From Saprospiraceae bacterium (GTDB lineage Bacteria > Bacteroidota > Bacteroidia > Chitinophagales > Saprospiraceae), in the NCBI GenBank assembly GCA_016787415.1, contig JAEUUT010000180.1, positions 1 through 64,000 of the forward strand: DNA of 64,000 nt. The letters are read 5' to 3'. The position numbers and the translations under genes are program-made. How positions within the stretch are numbered: the stretch's first letter is position 1; every line of letters begins with the position of its first letter. Below the pieces are notes generated by a model. It ran no database searches. It was not told the DNA's origin and saw only the letters and a list, made by a program, of their open reading frames with translations. Shown here piece by piece: positions 27,386-36,545 of the stretch.

Positions 27386-28434
27386 TTGCCATTCTTTTGG
27401 TGCGTGAGATAGTCTTGTAGCACCATCATAGCCTGGGCAGTCGCAAATACGTACTCTTTTTTGATGTAGGTTTTGCTGTCGATCGGGAAAAAACCGCCGT
27501 CCCAACTGCCATCGGCCTGTTGTTGTGCCAGCAGGAAATCTATTGCTTGATCGGTCTGCACGGCTTTTTCTTCGTAATCGATATATTTTAGTGCGGACAG
27601 CATCAAGCCAGTGTGCAATACGCGGGAAGGGCGTTTGTCGCGCGTAGCATTGCTGACATCCCAACTCCCATCTGCATTTTGCTGAGAACGGATGTACTGT
27701 GTGGCTTTTTTCATGGCCAAATTCGCTTCTTCGGAGTGGTGCATGTACAAGGCGCGTAAGATTGGCGAGAGCGCATAGGCAGGGCAATCGTAATATTCCC
27801 AGGCCGCACCCCAGTCGCCCGCAAGGGTTTGATGATCCAGTAGCCAGCGCACGGCTTCGTCCGGGTAAATGGGGCTTACACCCAGTGTTTGCAGCAGACT
27901 AAGGGCAAAACCGGTGACTGAAGGAAAGTCTTTTTGTTCTCTGACATCCGGATTGCCGACCATCCATTCGCCTGTTGGTTTTTGCAGTTCCAGGATTGTT
28001 TTTGCACGTACACTTACTTTTTCTGTTTCCCCGGTTTCTATCATCAGTAAAAAATAGGCGGCAGTCGTTTCCAGGCAGTAAGCCTCTTTACATCGTTTAT
28101 TGTGGCAAATTAACCCCTGCGCGTTTTCCTGCTTCCGAAGAAAGGCAAGGGCTTTTTTCAGGACTACCTGATTCGTATCTCTCCCATTTGTTTCATACAG
28201 CGCGGTAGCGGCCAACACCGTTTCCCAGGTGTCGAAAAGCGGATTAAGTGTGTCGCAAATTCCCCCATCCGGTCGTTGTATGCGGCTTAAAAACCGGGTT
28301 CCTTTTTCCAGGGCTATGCTGATTTCTTTTTCTTTCAAATCTTGCTGGCCGTATAATGAAACGGGGAATAAAACAAGAGGCAGAAGCAAGCAGCGCAAAG
28401 CCTGTATAGCAACAGAGGGAAAGGCATGTAGCAT
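27382..28434 (-). CDS. Alpha-toroid protein (prenyltransferase/squalene-cyclase repeat type)
   Basis: A 350-residue exported protein with a signal peptide (1-29, ending SLYGQQ). It carries repeated QW-like motifs: LSRIQRPDGGICDT, IRSQQNADGSWDVSNA and LLAQQQADGSWDGGFF, with FDTWETVLAATALYE typical of the (alpha/alpha)6 barrel of terpene cyclases and protein prenyltransferase beta subunits. The DxDD acid motif of class II cyclases is not visible, so it may be a non-cyclising or binding member. It lies 4 bases after the UbiA gene and overlaps the next by 4 bases. Confidence 0.75.
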   Translation of the reverse strand: MLHAFPSVAIQALRCLLLPLVLFPVSLYGQQDLKEKEISIALEKGTRFLSRIQRPDGGICDTLNPLFDTWETVLAATALYETNGRDTNQVVLKKALAFLRKQENAQGLICHNKRCKEAYCLETTAAYFLLMIETGETEKVSVRAKTILELQKPTGEWMVGNPDVREQKDFPSVTGFALSLLQTLGVSPIYPDEAVRWLLDHQTLAGDWGAAWEYYDCPAYALSPILRALYMHHSEEANLAMKKATQYIRSQQNADGSWDVSNATRDKRPSRVLHTGLMLSALKYIDYEEKAVQTDQAIDFLLAQQQADGSWDGGFFPIDSKTYIKKEYVFATAQAMMVLQDYLTHQKNGK

Positions 28435-28438
28435 ACTT

Positions 28439-29362
28439 TCAAAACACTTGGGTAGTAAAAAACAAGCAGATATCGAGGCTGGATAAGGCGGTTACGTACA
28501 CCAGAAAAATCGGTTTTTCATTATAGGGCTTTCTATATAAAAGCCAAATATGCACACCTGTTACCAGCACCAGTAGCGGATATACCCAAACAAGCCGGAG
28601 TAGAATTCCAGCCATCCCATAGGCGAACACGGTGCAACAGGCTATGAAAAATCTGGCTTTGCGCTCGCCCCACAACACCGGCAGCGTGCGGATACCTGTG
28701 TGGCCATCTCCAGCGGTATCTTTCAGGTCCACAAAATTGGCAGCCAGTGAAAGCGGGACAACAATATAAAATATCCAAATGACAGGAAACTGAAACAGGC
28801 GCCCTCCGGCCAAAACAAACCCGCAGAGGGCTACTGCCAAAGAATTGAACCCAATGATTCCCTTGGCCAGAAAAGGGAATCTTTTCAAACGAAACGGCGC
28901 ACAAGAGTAGATATAATAGCCTGCTGAAATGGCTAAAACGCCGAAAAACATCTCTTTTTGCACCGAAATAGCCAGCAACAAGGCATATGCCTGGCAAAAA
29001 ACACCTGCCCGGTAATAAGCATCTTTCGTCACCCGGTTCCCAACCAGGGGCCGCTCCGGGTTGCTGATCCTATCGGCCTCCAGGTCTTCTATATTATTGG
29101 TAATGATGGCAAATACGGCTGCATACGCCAGCGCAACTACAAAAAGAAGAAAAACCGGCAGCAACGTAGATGTAAAAAGAGAGCACGAATAATCAACCAT
29201 TCTGAGATGCAGCGCCATGCCCAATCCAGCAAGCGCCACATAGTGCAGAATCCGTAAAATGCGCAAATCTCCAAGAATCTCCTTCGTCAGTATGGGCCAA
29301 TAAACCCAAAAAAACACCGGCAACAGCACACTGAAACCCAACATCAATAACTCGCTGATCAT
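28439..29362 (-). CDS. UbiA-family prenyltransferase
   Basis: A 307-residue membrane enzyme of the UbiA superfamily, which transfers a prenyl chain from a diphosphate to an acceptor such as an aromatic ring or glycerol phosphate. About eight helices are seen. The first Asp-rich motif is NNIEDLEADRISNPERPLV (NxxDxxxD) and the second is NFVDLKDTAGDGHTGIRTLPV, close to the DxxDxxGD form of geranylgeranylglyceryl-phosphate synthase-like members. YYIYSCAPFRLKRFPF is the family's PP-RLK-type loop. It is second in the operon, 15 bases after the T9SS gene. The acceptor cannot be told from sequence. Confidence 0.88.
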   Translation of the reverse strand: MISELLMLGFSVLLPVFFWVYWPILTKEILGDLRILRILHYVALAGLGMALHLRMVDYSCSLFTSTLLPVFLLFVVALAYAAVFAIITNNIEDLEADRISNPERPLVGNRVTKDAYYRAGVFCQAYALLLAISVQKEMFFGVLAISAGYYIYSCAPFRLKRFPFLAKGIIGFNSLAVALCGFVLAGGRLFQFPVIWIFYIVVPLSLAANFVDLKDTAGDGHTGIRTLPVLWGERKARFFIACCTVFAYGMAGILLRLVWVYPLLVLVTGVHIWLLYRKPYNEKPIFLVYVTALSSLDICLFFTTQVF

Positions 29363-29377
29363 GTATTGGCGCAGTGC

Positions 29378-30667
29378 TTATTTCACTTTAAAAAACTTGC
29401 CGGAAAGATTTACCTGACTATCATCTGAACGAACATTGACGATATAATAACTGGTTGCAAGTTTGGAAACGTCGAGCGAAATCGTATTCAGCCCTTTCTG
29501 GTAGTCTTTCGGGCTCAGGCTGACCAATTTTTTCCCTTGCAGATCGTACAAATCCACCCGGGCGCTAAGGTCGGTGGGAGCAGTCAGATACAATTTCAAA
29601 AATTTATCACCGGACGACAGGTTTTCGAAAGCCAGTGATGCCTGATCGTTCGACGCATTCGCCACACTGACCATGGATGAGTATTTAAAAGTGCCATCAT
29701 TATCGACCATTTTGAGGCGGTAATACACCTTTGGTGTTTCTACGGGGTTGTCTTCCAGGCTGTAATAAGTCGTTCCTGGCCGGCCATTGCCTTTAGCCTT
29801 TACCTGATTGACTTTCTTAAAACCCTTCGTTTCTCCGGATCGCTCCACATCAAAATGACTGAAACCGGTTTCATCGGTAGTAGCCCAGTTTAATTTGACT
29901 TTACTATGCTCCGGCCGAGCCGTAAAGTCGATCAAATTCAAGGGCAGCGCCGGGTCAATGAGCCTGATATCATCTATCGCAACGGAGGGGTCGGTACCAG
30001 CTCCATTGCCATTATTGAGCCAGTGAAAACCGATCCTGAAGTTTGGATTGTTCGTAAAAATCACCGGAAGCGACAACGAATAAGTAGTCCACTGACCAAG
30101 GCTGTAGCCATTGCAGGCGCCGCAACAAGGAGAAGTCAGGCAATATTGAAAACTGGCCGGCCAGGTATTGCCTCCATCCCAACTCAAGCGAAGTTGTGCC
30201 CGGTCGTCGCTGCAACTCGCGCTGCCAAAGGCGATAAAATCAAACTCAAGGGTAATAGCCGAATGACCAACGGTACTAATGGTGGGAGAAACAGCCAGTT
30301 TATAGGTAGCATTAACCGCAGCCGTTTCATTAAAACTGGCGCCCATATCTCCACCCGCACCAGGATTCGCACCTATGTGCAGAGAAGCGTCGCTCATCGC
30401 ACAGGTACTTCCGCAGTTGGGTGGCGTTATGCCTTCTTCTGCACAACTAACGAACCAGTTGTTGGGGGCACTGCCATTGGTGCCACCCACATTATCCACT
30501 ATAGTCCAGCCGCCATAAGAACTGGCGACACAATCGTGGATACAGCCATTGTTGAAATTTTCGGACCAGATGGTCGTCTGGGCCCGTGCAGTGGCCAAAC
30601 TAACAAAAGAGGAAAGGAGTAAACAGGAAAATAGCCTGAACTTGTTTTTAAATGCCTGTGAATTCAT
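29378..30667 (-). CDS. Secreted T9SS substrate with MAM/jelly-roll-like domain
   Basis: A 429-residue secreted protein. After a signal peptide (hydrophobic RLFSCLLLSSFVSLATARAQ), residues 30-240 form a Cys-rich beta-sandwich (WSENFNNGCIHDC, ITLEFDFIAFGS, FRIGFHWLNNGNG, VAIDDIRLID) like MAM-type domains. A fibronectin-like segment (KLNWATTDETGFSHFDVERSG) and a C-terminal sorting region (LSARVDLYDLQGKKLVSLS to FFKVK) follow. I prefer the ATG at 30667, downstream of a TACATTTG -7 box. It leads the operon with UbiA, toroid, CrtC-like and membrane proteins, an unusual pairing. Confidence 0.8.
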   Translation of the reverse strand: MNSQAFKNKFRLFSCLLLSSFVSLATARAQTTIWSENFNNGCIHDCVASSYGGWTIVDNVGGTNGSAPNNWFVSCAEEGITPPNCGSTCAMSDASLHIGANPGAGGDMGASFNETAAVNATYKLAVSPTISTVGHSAITLEFDFIAFGSASCSDDRAQLRLSWDGGNTWPASFQYCLTSPCCGACNGYSLGQWTTYSLSLPVIFTNNPNFRIGFHWLNNGNGAGTDPSVAIDDIRLIDPALPLNLIDFTARPEHSKVKLNWATTDETGFSHFDVERSGETKGFKKVNQVKAKGNGRPGTTYYSLEDNPVETPKVYYRLKMVDNDGTFKYSSMVSVANASNDQASLAFENLSSGDKFLKLYLTAPTDLSARVDLYDLQGKKLVSLSPKDYQKGLNTISLDVSKLATSYYIVNVRSDDSQVNLSGKFFKVK

Positions 30668-30687
30668 CTGGTTAAATTTTAGACTGC

Positions 30688-30695
30688 CAAATGTA
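30688..30695 (-). promoter_or_regulatory. -7 box of the T9SS/UbiA operon
   Basis: TACATTTG on the minus strand, a perfect TAnnTTTG match, 20 bases before the ATG at 30667. No well-spaced -33 box is seen. Confidence 0.55.
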
Positions 30696-30752
30696 ACACA
30701 TATTATCAAAATTCGAAGAGGCAGAGAAAAAGCCATTGCCTAAGCCTAATAG

Positions 30753-30783
30753 TTGCCGCTTTGAAAATAACCTCGCATTTTTG
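30753..30783 (+). promoter_or_regulatory. Weak promoter of the 30794 gene
   Basis: TTG (30753-30755), 20-base spacer and CATTTTTG (30776-30783), one mismatch to TAnnTTTG. It lies within the longer frame that starts at a TTG at 30761 and favours the ATG at 30794 as start. Confidence 0.4.
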
Positions 30784-30793
30784 CGTACCAACT

Positions 30794-31348
30794 ATGCAAC
30801 ACAATACAATTCGAATTGACGACGCTATAACCAGGTTAAAGTCTGTGCTGGGTGCGCTGGCGGCTCTTGTCATGGTGACAGGACTAATCAATTTTCTGAT
30901 TTTTATCGCAGGTATATCCGATTTAGCCTGGGTTACAGCAGCCCAGCAATGGCAACAATGGTTTTACTCCGACATCCTGCTTCAATACCTTTCCCCCCGG
31001 GCAGCATGGGCTATTATTCTTCTGCCTGTTTATATTGTTCCACTGTCCTGGTGTATGGTTGTTTTATTTAAAAAAATCAGGCAGTCGCTTTATCCAAACG
31101 ATTCTTTCCACGAAAACATCGTCCGGGAAATAGCATCCAAATACACATACAAGTATTCCAACGGTGATAACATACAGGAAACTGCGTATGCAGTAAAAGT
31201 CAGTCATCCCTTCAAGCCCAGGCGCGTCAAGGTCAATGTATCAGATCGGGATTACCCTCAACTCAACGAAGGCGACTTCATCAAGTGGCGTACCAGACCA
31301 GATGTAAAAAGTATTTACTTGTTGGAATTCCCTGAAAACGCCCGGTAG
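30794..31348 (+). CDS. Small membrane protein of unknown function
   Basis: A 184-residue protein with two hydrophobic helices (about residues 18-40 and 70-93) and a C-terminal soluble region of about 85 residues. The soluble part is beta-rich (AYAVKVSHPFKPRRVKVNVSDRDYPQ, IKWRTRPDVKSIYLLEF). I do not recognise the family. The ATG at 30794 is preferred to the TTG at 30761. It diverges from the T9SS/UbiA operon and is followed 27 bases later by the PAS-LuxR regulator. Confidence 0.65.
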   Translation: MQHNTIRIDDAITRLKSVLGALAALVMVTGLINFLIFIAGISDLAWVTAAQQWQQWFYSDILLQYLSPRAAWAIILLPVYIVPLSWCMVVLFKKIRQSLYPNDSFHENIVREIASKYTYKYSNGDNIQETAYAVKVSHPFKPRRVKVNVSDRDYPQLNEGDFIKWRTRPDVKSIYLLEFPENAR

Positions 31349-31375
31349 CAGATCCACCACACCACCCTTCCACCA

Positions 31376-32146
31376 ATGCCCGAACCCAACAGCATAGAAG
31401 AAATATATTACAAATTCCTCCAGGAATTCAAATATGAGGAAAGCGATCTGGACTACACAGTGCTGGACAAACACATTCCTGCCTTACAGACCTTGTCGGA
31501 AGTAGGCAATTCCGGCGTCAACATATTTGACATCTGTACCCGCAAAGTGGTGTATTTTTCCCTGAATTTCGGTGCGCTTCTGGGTTATGCTCCTTCTGAC
31601 TATGAAAAAACCGGCCAACGTTTTTTTGAAAACATCATTCACCCCGACGACAAGTTATCGCTCAGTATCAACGGCGTTGCTACCATGAAGTTTTTCAATG
31701 GCTTATCGAGGGAGGAAAAAACGCAATACAAATTAATACAGGAATATAGAATGCTGAATGCGCATGGCAAATACATGCGCCTGATCGAGCAATATCAAAT
31801 ACTGGAACTCGACAAAAAAGGCCAAATCTGGCTATTGGTGGGTATCGTCGACCTTTCTCCCAATCAGGAAGAAATCAATGGGATTAAATGCCAGTTTCTA
31901 AATTTCAAAACCGGACAAACCATCCCGTCGCAAGCCCCTGAAAAAACAACGCATGAACTCACCAAACGCGAACTCGAAATACTGAAACTGGTAAAAGACG
32001 GCTATCTGAGCAAGGAAATTTCCAACAGGCTCTCCATCAGTTTGCACACTGTAAATACCCATCGGCAAAGGTTCCTGGAAAAACTCGGGGCCAACAACTC
32101 TTTCGAAGCCGTCACTTTCGCATCCCGCTACGGGCTGCTGGGGTAA
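31376..32146 (+). CDS. PAS domain-LuxR type transcriptional regulator
   Basis: A 256-residue cytoplasmic regulator. Residues 40-165 look like a PAS fold (GVNIFDICTRKVVYFSLNFGALLGYAPSDY, FFENIIHPDDK, LVGIVDLSPNQ). Residues 190-256 are a GerE/LuxR helix-turn-helix (LTKRELEILKLVKDGYLSKEISNRLSISLHTVNTHRQRFLEKLGANN). It probably senses a small ligand or redox state and binds DNA as a dimer. Its stop codon overlaps a perfect inverted repeat at 32145-32164. Targets are unknown; the following DUF4386 gene is a candidate. Confidence 0.88.
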   Translation: MPEPNSIEEIYYKFLQEFKYEESDLDYTVLDKHIPALQTLSEVGNSGVNIFDICTRKVVYFSLNFGALLGYAPSDYEKTGQRFFENIIHPDDKLSLSINGVATMKFFNGLSREEKTQYKLIQEYRMLNAHGKYMRLIEQYQILELDKKGQIWLLVGIVDLSPNQEEINGIKCQFLNFKTGQTIPSQAPEKTTHELTKRELEILKLVKDGYLSKEISNRLSISLHTVNTHRQRFLEKLGANNSFEAVTFASRYGLLG

Positions 32147-32164
32147 TACTGATAAATCAGTATT
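32145..32164. terminator. Perfect hairpin at the regulator's stop codon
   Basis: AATACTGAT-AA-ATCAGTATT, 9-base arms, overlaps the TAA stop. No strong T-run follows, so it could be an operator rather than a terminator. The remaining 200 bases to the next gene show no other clear feature. Confidence 0.4.
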
Positions 32165-32363
32165 GTACAGAAGGAAGGCTCGCAAGACCTTTGTACTGTA
32201 ATTATTCACCTGATAAACAAGTCGAGCGCAACCCAAAAAGGGGTACAATTTCAGAATAATCCGGTTGAACTACCGGATTGTCCTACTACCCTCTTGTGCC
32301 TTGCCGACACCTTTGTATCATCAAAAACACCGGTGAAAATCAAACGAAAAATCCTTTTGCAGC

Positions 32364-33101
32364 ATGAAAAAGATTGATTCAACACGGAAAAACGAAAAAA
32401 TCACAGGCGCGTTTTTTATCGCCGCCTCTACCACCGCTATCATCGCGGTCATCCTGTACAATCCTGTTTTACAGCAATCCAACCCACTGGGCGCTGCCGC
32501 CAACGCCGCCACGCGGGTATCGTTGGGCGCCCTGTTCGACCTCTTGCTGGCCATTTCCAATATCGGTACGGGCATCATGCTTTACCCGCAGTTAAAAAGA
32601 TTTAGCGAAAGTTGGGGACTGGGTTATGCCCTGTTCCGCCTGCTGGAAGTCGTTTTTATCTTGATGGGGGTAGCAAGTATATTGGCGATTGTATCGCTCG
32701 GCCGCGCCTCGGTAAGCATGACCGGCGATGAATTGGTATCGGCTCAGTCGGGCGCAGGCATCCTGAAAACGATGTATGCCTGGTGTTTCATCCTGGGTCC
32801 GCATTTTATGCTGGGGGTCAACACCTTCATTTACAGCAGCATTTTCTTTCAAAGCCGACTGGTATCCCGACGCCTGTCATCGTTCGGGATACTGGGCGCA
32901 GTGATGATTTTCTCAGGCGCTGTCCTGGAAATTATTGGCATCATCCCGCATTTCTCCCCCAAAATCATGCTGCTGGCACTGCCCATAGCCACCTACGAAA
33001 TGGTGCTGGCAGGCTGGCTCATCACGCGCGGTTTCAAGCCTGCACGCCAACAGCCATCTGATCCATTTTTATCACAAACGCCTCATTTCCAACACCAATA
33101 A
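32364..33101 (+). CDS. DUF4386-family membrane protein
   Basis: A 245-residue integral membrane protein with about six helices, ending in a polar tail. The arrangement TGAFFIAASTTAIIAVILY, then LGALFDLLLAISNIGTGIMLYPQLKR and a late GPHFMLGVNTFIYSSIFFQSRLVSRRLS segment is typical of DUF4386, whose function is unknown. It is 11 bases before an MDR oxidoreductase, so the pair is likely co-transcribed. This pairing resembles stress- or detoxification-type units, but that is inference. Confidence 0.82.
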   Translation: MKKIDSTRKNEKITGAFFIAASTTAIIAVILYNPVLQQSNPLGAAANAATRVSLGALFDLLLAISNIGTGIMLYPQLKRFSESWGLGYALFRLLEVVFILMGVASILAIVSLGRASVSMTGDELVSAQSGAGILKTMYAWCFILGPHFMLGVNTFIYSSIFFQSRLVSRRLSSFGILGAVMIFSGAVLEIIGIIPHFSPKIMLLALPIATYEMVLAGWLITRGFKPARQQPSDPFLSQTPHFQHQ

Positions 33102-33112
33102 CGAATAACAAC

Positions 33113-34033
33113 ATGAAAGCAGTCGTTTATAAAAAATACGGAACACCGGATGTGCTGGAACTAGCAGACATCCCGAAACCAGCGCCCAAAGCAAATGAGG
33201 TGTTGATAAAAATACACGCCACCAGCGTCACGGCAGGCGACTGGCGCTTGCGCAAAGCCGACCCGTTTCTGGCCAGGCTGTTCAACGGATTGTTCAAACC
33301 CCGCCGCGTGAATGTCCTGGGATTCGAACTGGCAGGCGTCGTCGAGGAAGTTGGAGAAAAAGTGCAGTCGTTCAAAAAAGGCGACCCCGTTTTTGCCTCC
33401 TGCGGCCTTCGATTCGGTGGATATGCCGAATACACCTGCCTGCCTGCCAACGATTTGATGGCCATAAAACCCGCCAACATGACTTTTGAAGAGGCGGCTA
33501 CTGTCCCCATTGGCGGTTTGACGGCCTGGCGTTTCCTGAACCAAAGCGGCATAAAAGCAGGCGACCAGGTACTGATTTACGGCGCGTCGGGCAGCGTGGG
33601 CACTTTCGCCATACAGATCGCGAAGGCGCTGGGCGCAGAAGTGACCGCCGTGTGCAGCACCACAAACGTCGACCTGGTAAAGCGACTCGGCGCCGACGTG
33701 GTGATCGATTACACCCGGGAGGATTTTACAGGTACCCCTGCCCGTTTCGACATCATTTTCGATGCCGTCGGCAAAACATCCAAGTCCGTATGCGGGCATT
33801 TGCTGAAACCGGGAGGCAAGTACACAACGGTCGCCAAAAATCCGAAATCGAAGCCCGGCGATTTAGAACAGTTGAAGCGCCTCATCGAAGCCGGTCAACT
33901 GATCAGCGTGATCGATCGAACATACACACTCGAACGGATCAGAGAGGCCCATACCTATGTGGAGTCTTTCCGTAAAAAAGGAAATGTAGCCGTTAGTATA
34001 GTCCCAGCCCACACTACTGGGCATTTAGATTGA
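33113..34033 (+). CDS. Zinc-independent MDR oxidoreductase (quinone oxidoreductase-like)
   Basis: A 306-residue cytoplasmic NAD(P)H-dependent oxidoreductase of the medium-chain dehydrogenase superfamily. The N-terminal GroES-like fold (MKAVVYKKYGTPDVLELADIP) is followed by the Rossmann nucleotide-binding loop QVLIYGASGSVGTFAIQIAKALGA. The GHE zinc ligand motif is replaced by GFE (LGFELAGVVEEVG), so no catalytic zinc is expected. Members reduce quinones or enones. Downstream is a perfect 15-pair hairpin. Confidence 0.9.
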   Translation: MKAVVYKKYGTPDVLELADIPKPAPKANEVLIKIHATSVTAGDWRLRKADPFLARLFNGLFKPRRVNVLGFELAGVVEEVGEKVQSFKKGDPVFASCGLRFGGYAEYTCLPANDLMAIKPANMTFEEAATVPIGGLTAWRFLNQSGIKAGDQVLIYGASGSVGTFAIQIAKALGAEVTAVCSTTNVDLVKRLGADVVIDYTREDFTGTPARFDIIFDAVGKTSKSVCGHLLKPGGKYTTVAKNPKSKPGDLEQLKRLIEAGQLISVIDRTYTLERIREAHTYVESFRKKGNVAVSIVPAHTTGHLD

Positions 34034-34038
34034 CGTCC

Positions 34039-34071
34039 AGACCTGTAAGGTTTTAAAAACCTTACAGGTCT
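34039..34071. terminator. Perfect 15-pair hairpin after the oxidoreductase
   Basis: Arms AGACCTGTAAGGTTT (34039-34053) and its complement (34057-34071), 3-base loop. The left arm has a T-run at its inner end. The sequence type (ACCTGTAAGG palindrome) resembles dispersed palindromes seen in Bacteroidota genomes; terminator activity is inferred from position. Confidence 0.55.
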
Positions 34072-34176
34072 CGTTCCACGAAATGTCCAGTAATATAGTC
34101 CCAGTCATATAAAACATTCTCCGGGAAAGCCGAAAATGCTCATCGGCTCTACCAGTATTTCAAACTTTTTTCCAAA

Positions 34177-36504
34177 ATGAAAAACGCTCTTGCATTTGCC
34201 CTGCTCTGCTGGGCCAGCCTTTCTCTTGCCCAAAGTGGCGCCAAATATACCATCAGCGGCACTGTTACGGACGCCGCTTCCGGCGAAACGCTCATCGGCG
34301 TAACGGTGCGCGCCGAAAACGGAACCGGGGCAGTTTCCAATGAATATGGTTTTTATTCGCTCACGCTGGGCGAAGGCGCCCACACCGTCAGTTTTGCTTA
34401 CCTGGGCTTCCTCGCCACGACCCGCGAACTGGTTTTGCAGCAAAATCAAAAACTCGATATCGCCCTTTCCGACAACTCGACCTTGCTGGGAGAAATCGAA
34501 ATCAAGGCCGAAAAACGGGAAGAACACGTGGAACGGGCGCTGATGGGCGTCGAAAAAATCAACATGGCAGAACTGAAATCCCTGCCGATGCTGCTAGGCG
34601 AACGCGATGTCCTAAAAACCATCCAACTCCTGCCCGGCGTGAAATCGGCGGGTGAAGGCAATGCCGGTTTTTACGTCCGTGGCGGCGCAGCCGACCAAAA
34701 CCTGATCCTGCTGGACGAAGCGCCGGTGTACAACGCGAGCCACCTGCTCGGCTTTTTCAGCACCTTCAATGCCGATGCCGTAAAAGATGCTACCCTGTAC
34801 AAAGGCAGTATGCCGCCACAATACGGAGGCCGTATTGCATCTGTGCTCGACATCAAAATGAACGATGGCAACAACCAGAAATATGAAGTCAGCGGCGGCA
34901 TCGGGCTCATTTCAAGCAAACTCAACCTGGAAGGCCCGATCCAGAAAGGCAAAGGTTCGTTTCTGGTAACTGCACGCCGCACCTACCTCGATTTGTTGCT
35001 GCTGACCTCGTCGGATTCTATTAAAAAGTCCACCGTTTTGTATTTCTACGACCTGAATGCCAAGTTGAATTATCAAATCGACCGCCGCAACCGGATTTTT
35101 GTAAGCGGTTATTTCGGGCGCGATGTGCTGCGCTTTGGCAGCGGCTCGTTTGGCGTCAACTGGGGCAATGCAACGGCTACCTTGCGCTGGAATCATTTGT
35201 TCAGCGACCGGCTGTTTTCCAATACCTCGCTGATTTACAGCAACTACGACAACAATATCGCGATTCAATTCGGGGCCAATGATTTCAGGATTTCCTCGCG
35301 CATCAAGGATTTTAACCTGAAACAGGATTTCCAGTGGTATCCAAACAGCCGCAACACTATAAAATACGGGTTCCAAATCATCCACCACACCATTACGCCC
35401 AGCAGCGTAGATGCCAGTGAGGCATCCGACCTCGTGCGCAACAACGCCGCACAAAAAAGATACGGTCTGGAAAGCGCCGCTTTCATCAGCCACGAATGGC
35501 AGGCCGGCAAGCGCCTGAACCTGACCTACGGCATTCGCGTATCCGATTTTGTCGTGCTGGGCGCTGGCGATTTTTATACCTACGATGCAGAGGGAAAAAT
35601 CCTGACGACCACCACCTACAGCAATGGCGATGTGGTAAAAAACTACCTCGTGCCCGAACCCCGCATCACTGCCAGTTACCGCCTGACGGAGCGCAGTTCG
35701 ATCAAGGCCGGTTACACGCGGAACGCTCAATACCTGCACCTGCTGTCCAACAGCACCGCCTCCAACCCGACCGACTTGTGGATGCCGACGACCAATAATG
35801 TAAAAGCGGAAATTGCCGATCAGGTTGCCGTGGGCTGGTTCCGGAATTTCGGGGCAGAATCCGGGTACGAATTTTCGGTAGAAACCTATTACAAAAACAT
35901 GCTGAACCAGATTGACTACCGCAATGGGGCAGAAATTCAGGGCAATGCCAACCCGGAAGCCGACCTGCTGTATGGTTCGGGCAGGGCCTACGGACTGGAA
36001 CTGTTGCTGAAGAAAAAAACAGGACGATTCAATGGCTGGATCAGTTACACCCTCGCCCGTACGGAGCGAAAAATACCGGGCATCAACAACGGGAATTATT
36101 ACGCCGCCAAACAGGATCGCACGCACGACCTGAGTGTGGTGGCCATGTACCAACTGACGCCGCGCTGGCAATTGAGCGCCAACTGGGTTTACTACACCGG
36201 CAACGCGGTTACTTTCCCCGGCGGCAAATACGAGGTAAACGGCTCGACCACCTACTACTACACGGAGCGCAACGGCCACCGCATGCCCGACTACCACCGG
36301 CTCGACGTGGGCGCTGTTTTTCAGGCGAAAAAAACCAAACGTTTCGAGTCGGAATGGGCCTTCTCTATCTACAATGTGTACGGCCGAAAAAATGCCTACA
36401 CCATTATGTTCCGCGATTCGGAAACGCATCCAGGTACTACTGAAGCCGTAAAAACATCCTTGTTCAGCATCGTCCCGAGCGTATCGTGGAATTTCAGATT
36501 TTAA
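34177..36504 (+). CDS. TonB-dependent receptor with CarboxypepD_reg domain
   Basis: A 775-residue outer-membrane receptor. Signal peptide 1-18 (ending SLAQ), CarboxypepD_reg beta-sandwich about 22-105 (TISGTVTDAASGETLIGVTVRAENG), plug about 115-225 (GERDVLKTIQLLPGV, GFYVRGGAADQNLILLDEAPVYN), then the 22-strand type barrel to an aromatic end (VPSVSWNFRF). The DUF4249 lipoprotein gene follows at 42 bases, a common receptor-lipoprotein pair in this phylum. The DEAPVYNASHLLGFFSTFN segment is typical of receptors paired with DUF4249. The substrate is unknown. Confidence 0.93.
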   Translation: MKNALAFALLCWASLSLAQSGAKYTISGTVTDAASGETLIGVTVRAENGTGAVSNEYGFYSLTLGEGAHTVSFAYLGFLATTRELVLQQNQKLDIALSDNSTLLGEIEIKAEKREEHVERALMGVEKINMAELKSLPMLLGERDVLKTIQLLPGVKSAGEGNAGFYVRGGAADQNLILLDEAPVYNASHLLGFFSTFNADAVKDATLYKGSMPPQYGGRIASVLDIKMNDGNNQKYEVSGGIGLISSKLNLEGPIQKGKGSFLVTARRTYLDLLLLTSSDSIKKSTVLYFYDLNAKLNYQIDRRNRIFVSGYFGRDVLRFGSGSFGVNWGNATATLRWNHLFSDRLFSNTSLIYSNYDNNIAIQFGANDFRISSRIKDFNLKQDFQWYPNSRNTIKYGFQIIHHTITPSSVDASEASDLVRNNAAQKRYGLESAAFISHEWQAGKRLNLTYGIRVSDFVVLGAGDFYTYDAEGKILTTTTYSNGDVVKNYLVPEPRITASYRLTERSSIKAGYTRNAQYLHLLSNSTASNPTDLWMPTTNNVKAEIADQVAVGWFRNFGAESGYEFSVETYYKNMLNQIDYRNGAEIQGNANPEADLLYGSGRAYGLELLLKKKTGRFNGWISYTLARTERKIPGINNGNYYAAKQDRTHDLSVVAMYQLTPRWQLSANWVYYTGNAVTFPGGKYEVNGSTTYYYTERNGHRMPDYHRLDVGAVFQAKKTKRFESEWAFSIYNVYGRKNAYTIMFRDSETHPGTTEAVKTSLFSIVPSVSWNFRF

Positions 36505-36545
36505 TGCAATCACTTCATTTTCAAGCACTCACACAAACATTCATC

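Noticed and set aside
34912..36528. Minus-strand open frame of 538 codons opposite the TonB receptor
   Set aside because: Antisense to an evident TonB-dependent barrel, and without signal peptide or domain features.
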